NCBI RefSeq assembly: GCF_943193175.1
Contig: NZ_CALPDF010000005.1
Coordinates: forward strand, 1-64,000
Origin: Neobacillus muris
GTDB taxonomy: Bacteria > Bacillota > Bacilli > Bacillales > Cytobacillaceae
Reading direction: 5' to 3'
Length of the DNA stretch: 64,000 nt
In this document: positions 25,866 to 35,229 of the stretch, one piece after another
Layout of the letters: the number at the start of each line of letters is the position of its first letter
Numbering within the stretch: position 1 is the first letter of the stretch
Notes under the pieces: generated by a model
What the model saw: the letters and a program-made list of their open reading frames with translations, nothing else
Databases searched by the model: none
What the model was told of the DNA's origin: nothing
Position numbers and translations under genes: made by a program

Positions 25866-26849
25866 ATGAATTACCGTGAATTAGGAAAAACAGGTATAAA
25901 GGTAAGTGAAGTAAGCTTCGGGACATGGGCAATTGGCGGCAGCTGGGGAAGAACCAATGATGAAGAATCCCTAAAAGCTATCCAGTACGCGATTGATAAA
26001 GGTGTCAATTTCTTTGACACAGCAGATGTATACGGAGATGGGCATAGTGAAGAACTTCTGGCAAAAGCAACAAAAGGAAAAGAAGATGAAATCTATATCG
26101 CTACAAAATTTTGCCGGCAAGAGGATATCCATGACCCAAATAACTATTCCTATGAAACAGTCCGCTCTTATTGCGAAGCAAGTCTAAAGCGTTTACAGCG
26201 GGAAGCAATAGACTTATACCAAATCCACTGCCCAGCTACAGAAATATTACGGAGCGGTGAGATTTTTGATGTATTGGATCGCTTACAACATGAAGGAAAA
26301 ATTAGAAACTATGGTGTCAGTGTGGAAACAGTCGAAGAAGGATTGATCTGCTTAGAGCATCCAAACGTGAAAGCGCTGCAAGTCATTTTTAATATTTTCC
26401 GGCAAAAACCTTTAGAAGAACTTTTACCTAAAGCATATGAACAAGGGGTAGGGATTCTGGCAAGGGTTCCGCTTGCCAGCGGATTACTGACTGGAAAATT
26501 TACAAAAGAGCATGTTTTTGAAGCAGACGACCACCGCCGTTACAATGAAAATGGGGAATCCTTTAATGTTGGTGAGACATTTGCTGGCGTCGGTTTCGCT
26601 AATGGTGTAGAACTCGCAGATCAGTTGAAGTGGATTGCAGAAGGAAGACCATCAATGGCTAGTGCCGCACTTCGATGGATTCTTGACCAAAAAGAAGTAT
26701 CTTGCGTGATTCCAGGATTTAAGAATATCCAGCAAATCGACAGTAATTTGCAGGCCTTAGAGACAGCATCCTTCTCAGAAGAAGAACTCCAAAAGCTAAG
26801 GACATTTTACAATGATCAAGTAAAAGAATTAATTCGTGGCGCTTATTAA
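25866..26849 (+). CDS. Aldo/keto reductase
   Basis: NADPH-dependent (beta/alpha)8-barrel reductase of about 327 residues, close to the YghZ/YajO/IolS group. The tetrad Asp/Tyr/Lys/His can be followed in FFDTADVYGDGHSE, IATKF and YQIHCP. The AGAAAGGAG site fits the ATG at 25866; the upstream TTG at 25857 is too close. A good -10 (TATAAT, 25831) sits above the ribosome site with no convincing -35. It is monocistronic, closed by a strong terminator. The physiological substrate is unknown. Confidence 0.87.
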   Translation: MNYRELGKTGIKVSEVSFGTWAIGGSWGRTNDEESLKAIQYAIDKGVNFFDTADVYGDGHSEELLAKATKGKEDEIYIATKFCRQEDIHDPNNYSYETVRSYCEASLKRLQREAIDLYQIHCPATEILRSGEIFDVLDRLQHEGKIRNYGVSVETVEEGLICLEHPNVKALQVIFNIFRQKPLEELLPKAYEQGVGILARVPLASGLLTGKFTKEHVFEADDHRRYNENGESFNVGETFAGVGFANGVELADQLKWIAEGRPSMASAALRWILDQKEVSCVIPGFKNIQQIDSNLQALETASFSEEELQKLRTFYNDQVKELIRGAY

Positions 26850-26888
26850 ATAAAACTGATTTAACATGGCAAATCCAACAGATTAATA

Positions 26889-26920
26889 AAAGAGCAACCG
26901 AAACGATGGGTTGCTCTTTT
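26889..26920 (+). terminator. Terminator after the aldo/keto reductase
   Basis: AAAGAGCAACC pairs with GGTTGCTCTTT across a 9-nt loop and ends in TTTT. It can also stop minus-strand transcription. Confidence 0.9.
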
Positions 26921-27045
26921 AACCATATTTATCAAGAAACTATTAATATAATAAAAGGATAATAGTCAATATTTGGCACTTCCCGAGGTTATTTACCGGG
27001 AAATATCGACAATTTACAGGTATAATAAATACTTGGAATTTTCCC

Positions 27046-28344
27046 TTATTTTAATAGATATTGCTTCTTCACTAGTTCAGTGAGTCCTAATTTATCCAAA
27101 TAATTGATTGGTGCAAGGAAGGTTATGGTTACCACACCAGGGTGACGGCCAATTTCAATCGACCCAGTAATCGTAGCACGATTCATTACCTCAGGGACAG
27201 TTATTTCAAATAAATCTGCTGCGCGTTTCAGCCCAATTTCCGTTGCTTCATTTAGGTTTGAACCCGTACCAATGATTGAGATTGGCAGTGACTCTTCTAA
27301 TTCCTCAATTCCCCATTGTTTAGCTAAACTTAACGCCCTCTCTTTTTCAGCATTAGTAATCGGCTTTGCTAAATAGGGAAGATCCTCTTCTACCGGCAAA
27401 AGAATAGGTCCATCAAGTCTTAGGCCTTTTATGACGTGTACCTGAAGCGAAACAATACCGGAAACATCGGTAGTATGGCCAGCAATCTCACCATTTCCCT
27501 GCATGGCATGCATATCTCCTATATAGATACCGCCACCAGGAACTTTTACCGGACATATAACAACAGCCCCTTCACGCACCCGATTAATATCCATATGGCC
27601 ATCCGTGCGCTCTTCCAATTGTTCCTTAGACAGTCCATATTCATGTGGAGCATTGATTAAAAATTGGCCAAAATCACCCGCATTATGGGAGTCAGGAAAT
27701 TTTCTGGAGGGAGTGGTTCCAAGCTGTCCCAGGAATGGTCGAAGCCTTGCAACCGTTCCAACCATATCATGTGGGGCAAATGTCACGATTGGGTTTTGAA
27801 CAGAATTTTCAGGAGTTAACATATATTTTTTTCCATCCGCCGCCGCCATTTCAGCAGCTTCTCTATTTAGAGTAACCCCTACTTTATGATCCGCATCGAA
27901 AGCCATTGTGTAGCCATTCGTAAAAATAAATGGAGTCACATCTGCACCGCACTTTTTACATCGGATTGCTTTTGGCCCTGTTCCTTCAATTAATGTATCA
28001 GGATGCATTTCTCCACATTCGGGACATTTGACTGCAACAAATGGATCCCCTATGAATCTTCCTTCTACTGGTTTATCATTCCCTGATGAAGTAACGACTG
28101 ATGTAACTTGAATATTATTAATCTTGATTACGATTGCATCACCTACTTCAGCACCTTCAACAAAAACTGGTTTGGTCACTTCATGCCCCCCTCGAAGGCA
28201 GGGTGTAATCATCGGTCCCCAACAGCCTGGTGCCGTATTGGCAATAATATGCCCCCCATCTTTAACAGGTCCAAGCATCTCCTCATCAGGATCCAAAATA
28301 CCGTTTGTAAATTCATTTACAAATACCATTTGTTTTGCCTCCAT
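27046..28344 (-). CDS. Acetamidase/formamidase family protein
   Basis: Amide hydrolase of about 432 residues of the FmdA/AmdA family, releasing ammonia from short amides such as formamide or acetamide. The conserved core includes NTAPGCWGPMITPCLRGGHE and PGGGIYIGDMHAMQGNGE. Between these is a four-cysteine zinc ribbon, CPEC and CKKC (around 107-132), which to my memory is not present in all members. The ATG at 28344 has GGAGG eight bases upstream; starts at 28350 and 28359 are poorly spaced. The gene is single. The true substrate is inferred from family only. Confidence 0.85.
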   Translation of the reverse strand: MEAKQMVFVNEFTNGILDPDEEMLGPVKDGGHIIANTAPGCWGPMITPCLRGGHEVTKPVFVEGAEVGDAIVIKINNIQVTSVVTSSGNDKPVEGRFIGDPFVAVKCPECGEMHPDTLIEGTGPKAIRCKKCGADVTPFIFTNGYTMAFDADHKVGVTLNREAAEMAAADGKKYMLTPENSVQNPIVTFAPHDMVGTVARLRPFLGQLGTTPSRKFPDSHNAGDFGQFLINAPHEYGLSKEQLEERTDGHMDINRVREGAVVICPVKVPGGGIYIGDMHAMQGNGEIAGHTTDVSGIVSLQVHVIKGLRLDGPILLPVEEDLPYLAKPITNAEKERALSLAKQWGIEELEESLPISIIGTGSNLNEATEIGLKRAADLFEITVPEVMNRATITGSIEIGRHPGVVTITFLAPINYLDKLGLTELVKKQYLLK

Positions 28345-28671
28345 CGACATTCCCTCCATTTAATAATTTATACCCTCCTTCATTATAAGACATATAACTA
28401 CGTGTTTTTTAAAAATGTTTAAATTTTCACATTTTAGAAACCTTTGCATACAATCTAATCAATGTCATTAAACTTAAACCTCTTTATACCTCATATTCAA
28501 AATGATCGGCAGCCATAGCTTTATCTATCCCATTCTAAAGGTCTTCTAATCTTCCAAGAAAAAAAGGCCATGAGAAGAGGGCGCTCCTTACAGTTTTGTT
28601 GTACAGTGGGATATGATTGCACTTTAGCCTAAGCAATAATATTTTTCTCCATATATAAATAATGTTTTTTC
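28345..28671. other. Intergenic stretch without a recognisable gene
   Basis: Between the formamidase start and the ABC exporter end I see no gene, no strong hairpin with a T-run, and no known riboswitch pattern. Confidence 0.5.
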
Positions 28672-30510
28672 TTAACTCACATACCCCTGTGTTAACTGAT
28701 TATTATAAAGGTTGGAGTAAAATCCATTCTTCAATAACAGTTCTTCGTGCGACCCCTGCTCAACGATTTCTCCATCATGAATGACCAAAATCATGTCAGC
28801 ATCACGAATGGTACTAAGTCTGTGGGCAATCACAAAACTGGTTCTGCCCATCATTAATGTCTTCATCGCCTCTTGAATATGAAACTCTGTCCGAGTGTCC
28901 ACACTGCTGGTCGCTTCATCCAAAATCAAAATAGATGGATTAGCCAATACCGCCCTGGCAATCGTCAATAGCTGTTTTTGCCCTTGGCTAAGATTGCTTC
29001 CCTCTGCATTTAATTCCGTGTCGTACCCCTTAGGCAGCTTTCTGATAAACGAATCGGCATTCGCTAGACGCGCCGCCTCCTCTACCTCTCTATCAGTAGC
29101 ATTTAGCCGTCCGTAACGGATATTTTCCCGAATTGTCCCAGAGAAAACATAAGCATCCTGCAAAACAAGTCCGATTTGTTTTCTTAAAAAGGTTTTGTCC
29201 AGCTGGCGGATATCTTCTCCGTCAATGAAGATGGCCCCCGATTGAATCTCATAGAATCGCGTCAATAGATTAATAATCGTCGTCTTTCCCGCCCCTGTTG
29301 GACCCACTAACGCAATCATCTGTCCAGGAGAGGCCTGAAATGAAATGTTCTTTAGGACCTGTACATCCGGAGTGTATCCAAAATGAACCTGATTGAAAGT
29401 AACTTCCCCGTAAATTTTTTTATTGGGAACTGTTACCTTCTCTTCTAAATCCTCTGAATTCGTATCTAGCACCTCAAACACACGCTCCGCTCCGGCTATA
29501 GCTGATTGGAGCAGGTTGTACTGGTTGGCCAGTTGATTAATCGGCTGGCTGAATTGGCTGGAATAATTAAGAAAGCTGACGATAATTCCGATCGTAATAA
29601 TGTCATGATAGGAAAAGACACCGCCAATGGCTGCAATAATCACGAAGGTAAGATTCCTCGTCGCATTCATCAGGGGACCCATCGAACCTGAAATCGTTTG
29701 AGCCTTTAATCCAACTGAACGCAGCCTTTCATTCATCTCCCGGAACTCTTCCAGTGATTTGGCCTCCCGTCCAAACACCTTAATCACTCGTAATCCCGAA
29801 ATGCTTTCTTGAACAAAACCATTCACTTCCCCCAAGCTCTTTTGCTGTTCAGAAAAATATTTGCGTGTATATTTAGTTATTTTTTTCGTAATCGTCGTAA
29901 TCAATGGGACGGTTAAAATGACAATCAGTGTCATCCAAAGACTTAAGCTCAGCATCATGGCCACACTGCCAACAAGCATGAATACACTGGAAATCAATTG
30001 AACAACAGTTTGGTTCAGTGTATTAGAGACGTTTTCCAGGTCATTGGTCGTTCGGCTCATTAACTCACCGTGTGTCCGCTGATCAAAAAATCGAACTGGC
30101 AATTGCTGATATTTTTCAAAAAGATCTTGGCGCATTTCTCTTACCGTATTCTGTGCTAAACCCGCTGCGACATATTGCTGCAGCCAAGTGAAAGCGGCAC
30201 CTAAAAGGTAAATCCCAAGTAAAGCCAAACCCATGAGCTGAAAACCGTTTAGTTTATGAGGGACAATATAATCATCAATTGTTTTGCCGATCAAGTAAGG
30301 GCCCAATAGAGTAAAGCAGGAGACTAAAGCGGTGCTAATGACCACAAGCCAAAGAGCTTGCCGCTGCCTCTTTAAATAGGTCCATATTCTGCGAAGAGTC
30401 GCTTTCGCATTCTTTGACCTTACTGTCGGAACTTCCCCAGGACGAGGACCGCGATTAGACATTTGAAAGGGGTTTGGATTATTTTTAGCTGGATTGCTGC
30501 TGTTCGGCAT
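28672..30510 (-). CDS. Heterodimeric ABC exporter, subunit with canonical catalytic Glu
   Basis: Half-transporter of about 612 residues: six helices, then an ATPase domain with GPTGAGKTT, signature LSQGQKQL, Walker B LILDEATSSVD and switch His in VIAHRLST. The N-terminal 45 or so residues are an Asn/Pro-rich cytoplasmic extension. The ATG at 30510 follows AGAGGGGGA. It overlaps the upstream subunit by 26 bp, so the two are co-translated. Its partner has a degenerate ATPase site. Together they resemble the YfiB-YfiC, YheI-YheH and BmrC-BmrD drug exporters. Substrate unknown. Confidence 0.88.
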   Translation of the reverse strand: MPNSSNPAKNNPNPFQMSNRGPRPGEVPTVRSKNAKATLRRIWTYLKRQRQALWLVVISTALVSCFTLLGPYLIGKTIDDYIVPHKLNGFQLMGLALLGIYLLGAAFTWLQQYVAAGLAQNTVREMRQDLFEKYQQLPVRFFDQRTHGELMSRTTNDLENVSNTLNQTVVQLISSVFMLVGSVAMMLSLSLWMTLIVILTVPLITTITKKITKYTRKYFSEQQKSLGEVNGFVQESISGLRVIKVFGREAKSLEEFREMNERLRSVGLKAQTISGSMGPLMNATRNLTFVIIAAIGGVFSYHDIITIGIIVSFLNYSSQFSQPINQLANQYNLLQSAIAGAERVFEVLDTNSEDLEEKVTVPNKKIYGEVTFNQVHFGYTPDVQVLKNISFQASPGQMIALVGPTGAGKTTIINLLTRFYEIQSGAIFIDGEDIRQLDKTFLRKQIGLVLQDAYVFSGTIRENIRYGRLNATDREVEEAARLANADSFIRKLPKGYDTELNAEGSNLSQGQKQLLTIARAVLANPSILILDEATSSVDTRTEFHIQEAMKTLMMGRTSFVIAHRLSTIRDADMILVIHDGEIVEQGSHEELLLKNGFYSNLYNNQLTQGYVS

Positions 30511-32245
30511 AATATTTCCCCCTCTCCCCATATTGGGAGCGATAAATATCCTGATAAACATCACACGTTTCCATCAATTCTTGATGGGTCCCGCATCCTG
30601 CAATGGCACCGTCCTCCATGACAAGAATTTTATCGGCGTTTATCACGGATGAGATTTTTTGGGCGATTAAAAATGTGATGCTGTCCATCATTATTTTTGC
30701 TAAAGAATCGCGGAGCCGTTTCTCGGTTCCAAGGTCCAAGGCACTTGTGCTGTCATCCAGTATTAAAATCGGAGGCTTGATCAGCAGGGCACGGGCTATT
30801 GCCAGCCGCTGTTTTTGTCCGCCAGACAAGTTGACGCCTTTTTGGCCCACTTTTGTTTCATAACCGTTTGGCAGCTTTGTAATAAAGTCATGCGCTTGAG
30901 CGATTTTGGCAGCCTCTTCAATCTCCTCTTGTAGGGCATCCGGTTTTCCAAAAGCAATATTTTCTCTTATGGAGCCCGTAAACAAAAACGATTCCTGGAG
31001 TACCATACCAATTTTGCCTCTAAGCTCAGAGAGGGGTAGATTGCGGATGTCTGTTCCGTCCATCAGAATCGAGCCGGACGTGACATCGTACAGCCTTGGT
31101 ATCAGCTGGACAAGCGTTGACTTTCCGGAGCCTGTCGCCCCAATGATAGCGATGGTTTCCCCTTTTCCAGTCTCAAAACTGACATCCCGCAGGACCCATT
31201 CCTCTGGATGGGACGCTCCTCCATATGAAAATCCAACCCTATGAAACTTGATCTGTTTTGCTTGAATGTTGAAATCTTTTTTAAATGGATGACTAATAAT
31301 CGTAGATTCTGTTGTTAAGACCTGTTGAATCCGTTTGGCTGATACACTTGATTGAGAGATATTCACGAGTAGCGTGCTCACCATGAGCAAGGAAGAAAGG
31401 ACTTGTGTTACATAGTTTATAAAGGCGACTAAATCTCCCACCTGGACAGACCTCATCCAAACCAAACTGCCGCCGTACATCAGGATTCCAACCAAGCAGG
31501 CATTCATAATGAGTGTCACAATCGGTGTATTCATCGCAATCACCCGTGCCGCTTTGATGGCAGATTCCGCATAATTTTTATTGGCCTGTTTGAATTGCCT
31601 TGTTTCATAATCCGAGCGGACAAACGCCTTAACGACTCTGATTCCTGCCAAGTTTTCCTCCAGCCGGTTGTTTACGGCATCGAGTTTAGCTTGGACGTTT
31701 GCAAACAACGGATAAGAGTATCGAATGATAACAAACAGGATGAAAACTAAAACAATCAATGTCCCTAATAGGATGAGTCCTAAACGAAGATTCAGCAGTA
31801 AGGACATGATGATGCTGCCGATTAATAATCCAGGTGTCCGAATCAGGGATTGCAAAAATATTCTCATTAAGTTTTGGACCTGAACGACATCATTGGTCAT
31901 CCGCGTAATTAACGTGCCGCTCTTAAAGGTATCCAGGTTCTCAAACGAAAATGTTTGTACCTTTGTGAATAGAGCCTCCCGCATATCGGCACCAAAGTTC
32001 TGCGATGCACGGCTGGCAAAGATATTGCACCCTACTCCAGCCAATAATCCGAGCACGGCTGTCAGAACCATCAGAGCCCCTGTATGCTGAATGGTTTGTA
32101 AATCCCGCTCGACCACTCCTTGATTGACGATTTTGGCGGCAAGGGTTGGCTGGAGCAGATCAAAAATCACTTCAAATAACATAAATAAAGGTGCAATTAA
32201 AACAGATTTCCAGTAAGGCTTTATGTAGTGTCTTAATCCCAGCAT
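30485..32245 (-). CDS. Heterodimeric ABC exporter, subunit with degenerate site
   Basis: Half-transporter of 586 residues with six helices and an ATPase domain. Walker A GATGSGKST and signature LSGGQKQR are intact. Walker B reads LILDDSTSALD, so the catalytic Glu is Asp, and the switch His is Gln (FLIAQKISS). These changes define the non-catalytic site of heterodimeric type IV exporters such as BmrC and TM287. It is preceded by a small gene at 32262-32606 with a 16-bp gap, and followed by the catalytic-Glu subunit. Confidence 0.9.
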   Translation of the reverse strand: MLGLRHYIKPYWKSVLIAPLFMLFEVIFDLLQPTLAAKIVNQGVVERDLQTIQHTGALMVLTAVLGLLAGVGCNIFASRASQNFGADMREALFTKVQTFSFENLDTFKSGTLITRMTNDVVQVQNLMRIFLQSLIRTPGLLIGSIIMSLLLNLRLGLILLGTLIVLVFILFVIIRYSYPLFANVQAKLDAVNNRLEENLAGIRVVKAFVRSDYETRQFKQANKNYAESAIKAARVIAMNTPIVTLIMNACLVGILMYGGSLVWMRSVQVGDLVAFINYVTQVLSSLLMVSTLLVNISQSSVSAKRIQQVLTTESTIISHPFKKDFNIQAKQIKFHRVGFSYGGASHPEEWVLRDVSFETGKGETIAIIGATGSGKSTLVQLIPRLYDVTSGSILMDGTDIRNLPLSELRGKIGMVLQESFLFTGSIRENIAFGKPDALQEEIEEAAKIAQAHDFITKLPNGYETKVGQKGVNLSGGQKQRLAIARALLIKPPILILDDSTSALDLGTEKRLRDSLAKIMMDSITFLIAQKISSVINADKILVMEDGAIAGCGTHQELMETCDVYQDIYRSQYGERGKYYAEQQQSS

Positions 32246-32261
32246 GAATTTTCTCCTTTCT

Positions 32262-32606
32262 CTACTCAGGATCCGTATTCGGTTCCGAAGACACTTCTTC
32301 CTCCCCTTCTCCTAGTCCTACAGGCTTTTTTAGTTCTTCCACTTCATAGAGTTCAAACTGCTGAACAAATTCATCAATGACCATCTCTATCGCTTTCAAT
32401 TCCCCAAGAATGATCGGCTTGATCTCCAGGAACTCTGGTGCCTCCAATTGCTGCTTTAAGGTCATCCGTTTTAGCTGGAGCCTTTCTAAAAAGTCTAATG
32501 CCCGTCCGCGGCGGAAGGTTTGAGCCCCATGACGGTCTCTTCGTTTATGCCCCCCGCCCCGGTGCTTCTCACCTTTCCAATAACCCGCCATCTCTTCTTG
32601 ATTCAT
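32262..32606 (-). CDS. Small charged protein of unknown function, first gene of the ABC exporter operon
   Basis: Protein of about 114 residues from an ATG at 32606, which has AAAGGAGG seven to nine bases upstream; the longer frame to 32705 is unlikely. The N-terminus is Gly/His/Arg-rich (GEKHRGGGHKRRDRHGAQTF). The middle forms two predicted amphipathic helices (residues about 35-90) and the tail is acidic. There is no membrane segment and no clear helix-turn-helix. I do not recognise the family. Its place 16 bp before the exporter suggests a regulator or accessory factor of that exporter. Confidence 0.7.
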   Translation of the reverse strand: MNQEEMAGYWKGEKHRGGGHKRRDRHGAQTFRRGRALDFLERLQLKRMTLKQQLEAPEFLEIKPIILGELKAIEMVIDEFVQQFELYEVEELKKPVGLGEGEEEVSSEPNTDPE

Positions 32607-32629
32607 TGAAAAACATCCTCCTTTGCATA

Positions 32630-32675
32630 CAAATGTATACGTATATTTAACAGCATATAAATTTGTATACAGAAT
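32630..32675. promoter_or_regulatory. Candidate operator before the ABC exporter operon
   Basis: Two related elements, ATACAAATGTATAC near 32630 and ATTTGTATAC near 32670, are in inverted orientation just upstream of the small gene. TACA-n2-TGTA in the first copy resembles sites bound by YtrA-type GntR regulators, but no such regulator is encoded nearby. Confidence 0.35.
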
Positions 32676-32689
32676 GTCAAATATTAAAT

Positions 32690-32703
32690 GGGGCCTGTCC
32701 CCC
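32690..32703. repeat. Dispersed GGGGCCTGTCCCC-type repeat, second copy
   Basis: GGGGCCTGTCCCCC followed by ACTCTAGTAAAGCGTTAAAG resembles the element at 25708 in both the palindrome and the TTA..CGTT..AGTG tail. It lies in the divergent gap between the exporter operon and hemY. Confidence 0.6.
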
Positions 32704-32819
32704 ACTCTAGTAAAGCGTTAAAGTGACGTTGTCTAGGCTGTTTAAATTTCGAGGTGTATTGTGATAAGGTATAATCGAAAGAGGAAAGTTATTTGGAATG
32801 AGTAGTTGAGGTGGCAGAA

Positions 32820-34202
32820 TTGAAAACAGTTGTTGTTGTAGGCGGCGGGATTACCGGGTTATCAGCCTTGTATGAATTGCAGAAGTGGAAGAAAACGACC
32901 GGTGCAGATATACGGCTGGTTCTTGCTGAGTCGTCTGGTCAGCTCGGGGGAAAGATCCGGACCGTCAAACAAAACGGGTTTGTCATGGAAGCGGGAGCGG
33001 ACTCCATCGTGGCCCGCAAAATGGAGACCATGCCTTTAATCGAAGAACTTGGTTTAGAATCGGAAGTTGTTTACAATGCAACAGGCCGTTCCTATATTTA
33101 CATGGATGGAGAGTTGAAAGCTATTCCGGAGGATGCGGTCTTCGGCATTCCGGCCAGTATTGAATCGCTGGCGAAAAGCACGCTCATCTCACCAGAAGGA
33201 AAAGCAGCTGCACTAAAGGACTTTTATACACCAAATGAAACGTTCACGAAAAACGATTCGATTGGAGCCTTCCTTGAGCATTTTCTTGGAAAAGAATTAG
33301 TAGAGAAACAAATTTCTCCAGTTCTTTCCGGCGTCTATTCCGGAAAACTTAGTGACTTGACCATCGCCTCCACCCTCCCATATTTGCTGGATTACAAAGA
33401 ACAGTATGGAAGCATCATAAAAGGGCTGGAAGCCAATAAACAGAAATTTAAAGGCGGAGAACGGAAATTCATTTCTTTTCAAAATGGGTTGGATACGTTG
33501 ACCGACGCGTTAGAGCAAAATCTTGGTGATGTAGAAATTTTTAAAAATACAAAAGTCATTAAGATAGAAAAAAACAGCAGCCAGTATCAAGTGTTTCTTG
33601 GCAATCAGGAAATCATCAAAGCGGATTATGTCCTCCTATGTGTCCCGCACACTGTTGCTGAAAACTTAATTGATGATCTGGATCTTCAAGGCGAATTTTC
33701 TGGATTGAAAAACAGTTCACTGATTAGTGTGTATCTTGGATTTGACGTACCTGACAGCATTCTGCCAGCAGATGGCACCGGATTCATCACCGCAAATACA
33801 GAAGAATTATCGTGCAATGCCTGTACTTGGACAAGCAGGAAATGGGAACATACCTCCAAGTCCGGAAACCTGCTGGTGCGGCTTTTTTATAAAAGCAGCC
33901 ATCCTTCCTTCCTTGCATTAAAGGAGATGGACCGGGAAGAACTGCTTGAGACTGCTCTGGAAGATATCCACAAAAGCCTTGGTCTAAACGTCCAGCCTGT
34001 TGTAAGTGAAGTGACCAAATGGACCGAACAAATGCCAAATTATTTGATTACCCATCCAAAAAGTGTGGAAGCACTTGAAAAGAAAATGGCTGCATCTTAC
34101 CCAGGCATGCTTCTTGCCGGCTGCTCCTACTATGGAGCAGGCATTCCGGACTGTATTGAAAACGGGATCGATTCAGCCAGAAGGATCCTCCAACAGTTAT
34201 AA
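32820..34202 (+). CDS. Protoporphyrinogen/coproporphyrinogen III oxidase (HemY/CgoX)
   Basis: FAD enzyme of about 460 residues that oxidises the porphyrinogen ring near the end of heme synthesis. The N-terminal dinucleotide motif VVVVGGGITGLSALYEL is followed by LAESSGQLGGKIRT. The C-terminus closes with GAGIPDCIENGIDSA, typical of the family. GAGGTGG sits five bases before a TTG at 32820, which I prefer to the GTG at 32811 that lies inside the ribosome site. The gene is not next to hemE and hemH, unlike B. subtilis hemEHY, so it may be a detached or second copy. TATAAT at 32770-32775 is a possible -10. Confidence 0.88.
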   Translation: MKTVVVVGGGITGLSALYELQKWKKTTGADIRLVLAESSGQLGGKIRTVKQNGFVMEAGADSIVARKMETMPLIEELGLESEVVYNATGRSYIYMDGELKAIPEDAVFGIPASIESLAKSTLISPEGKAAALKDFYTPNETFTKNDSIGAFLEHFLGKELVEKQISPVLSGVYSGKLSDLTIASTLPYLLDYKEQYGSIIKGLEANKQKFKGGERKFISFQNGLDTLTDALEQNLGDVEIFKNTKVIKIEKNSSQYQVFLGNQEIIKADYVLLCVPHTVAENLIDDLDLQGEFSGLKNSSLISVYLGFDVPDSILPADGTGFITANTEELSCNACTWTSRKWEHTSKSGNLLVRLFYKSSHPSFLALKEMDREELLETALEDIHKSLGLNVQPVVSEVTKWTEQMPNYLITHPKSVEALEKKMAASYPGMLLAGCSYYGAGIPDCIENGIDSARRILQQL

Positions 34203-34209
34203 TGACTGA

Positions 34210-34255
34210 CAAGAGGATAGCCTGCTTATGCGCAGCTATCCTCTTGATCATTTTT
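34210..34255 (+). terminator. Terminator after hemY
   Basis: Perfect 12-bp stem CAAGAGGATAGC / GCTATCCTCTTG, 12-nt loop, followed by ATCATTTTT. It separates two convergent genes. Confidence 0.88.
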
Positions 34256-34290
34256 GGTCATGATGGGAAACCAATCCTTCCATACGTCCC

Positions 34291-34860
34291 TCATGATCCT
34301 GAGTTTGCAATTGCTTCGCCGATTGGCGTTACGATCCCATCCATACTCGTTGAATTTTTTTCTTTATGATAGTCTGCCAGCCCTTGTTCCCCTTTATGGG
34401 CAGCCCACTTTTGAAGTGTATCCCTTTCCCCATCATACGAATAGAAGGGAACGCTAAAACCACATGATGTTTTGACCGTTTCAATTTTGGCAAAAATGAT
34501 TTGCCTTGCACCTGGAAACAAGTCAAAATGACCAGCTATGTTATCCCATTCCGTAGTTCCAGGCAATATCACTTTTCCTTCTCCATAGAGACGCAAAATC
34601 ATCGGAGGGCCTTCAAAAGCTGCGAACATGAAAGTGATTCTGCCGTTCTCTTTTAGATGCGCACTTGTTTCATTCCCACTGCCAGTTAGATCCAAGTAAG
34701 CTACCTCAGTTGGTGAAAAGATCCGCAGCACATCATGCCCTTTTGGGGAAATGTTCACATGCCCATCTTCTGACAGTGGTGCTGATCCAACAAAAAAAAT
34801 CCGTTGCTTTTTTATGAATTCTTCGTGGCTTGGAAGGATCGATGAAAAAACTTTCCCCAT
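34291..34860 (-). CDS. Pyridoxamine 5'-phosphate oxidase-like flavin protein
   Basis: Protein of about 189 residues with the split-barrel FMN-binding fold. Visible are SSILPSHEEFIKKQRIFFVG, DGHVNISPKG and HLKENGRITFMFAAFEGPP, as in general-stress PPOX-like proteins. The ATG at 34860 follows AAGGGGG and is preferred to the start at 34905. It is single and convergent with hemY. The function (flavin or F420 cofactor, substrate) is not determined by sequence; it is unlikely to be PdxH. Confidence 0.8.
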   Translation of the reverse strand: MGKVFSSILPSHEEFIKKQRIFFVGSAPLSEDGHVNISPKGHDVLRIFSPTEVAYLDLTGSGNETSAHLKENGRITFMFAAFEGPPMILRLYGEGKVILPGTTEWDNIAGHFDLFPGARQIIFAKIETVKTSCGFSVPFYSYDGERDTLQKWAAHKGEQGLADYHKEKNSTSMDGIVTPIGEAIANSGS

Positions 34861-35103
34861 AGCTATTCCCCCTTGATTTATCCCATCTGAAAAGAGTTGT
34901 TTCACACATTGAAATTTTCTTTATTTTATTATGGGCAAAGCCATGCGTCAACCAGATTTTTCCTGATAGGATTCATAGTGAATACAAGGGAACCTCCTTC
35001 CAACATCATTGATCGTACCTTAATTTGTCAGACCGGTTTTATACTTTGTTCTCAACTTTTCATAAAATTGACAATATTTCATTACACACAACAGATGTTG
35101 CTT

Positions 35104-35112
35104 TGTTATAAT
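35104..35112 (+). promoter_or_regulatory. Extended -10 promoter for the small CxxC gene
   Basis: TGTTATAAT is a perfect extended -10 (TGnTATAAT) about 118 bp before the start codon. TTGACA at 35068 is too far (33 bp) to be its -35. The rest of the gap 34861-35229 shows no other feature. Confidence 0.5.
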
Positions 35113-35229
35113 ATAGTTGTATAAACACAAACTTTTCTTCCTTTTTCCCCCTGTCTGCCACCTGAACCTATAATCATGTTAACACCTATTTACTATATAA
35201 ATTTTTAAAAAATAAGGAGGTATCCTGCT

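Noticed and set aside
26975..27000. TTCCCG...CGGGAA hairpin downstream of the formamidase as a terminator
   Set aside because: No T-run follows on either strand; the stem is short with mismatches.
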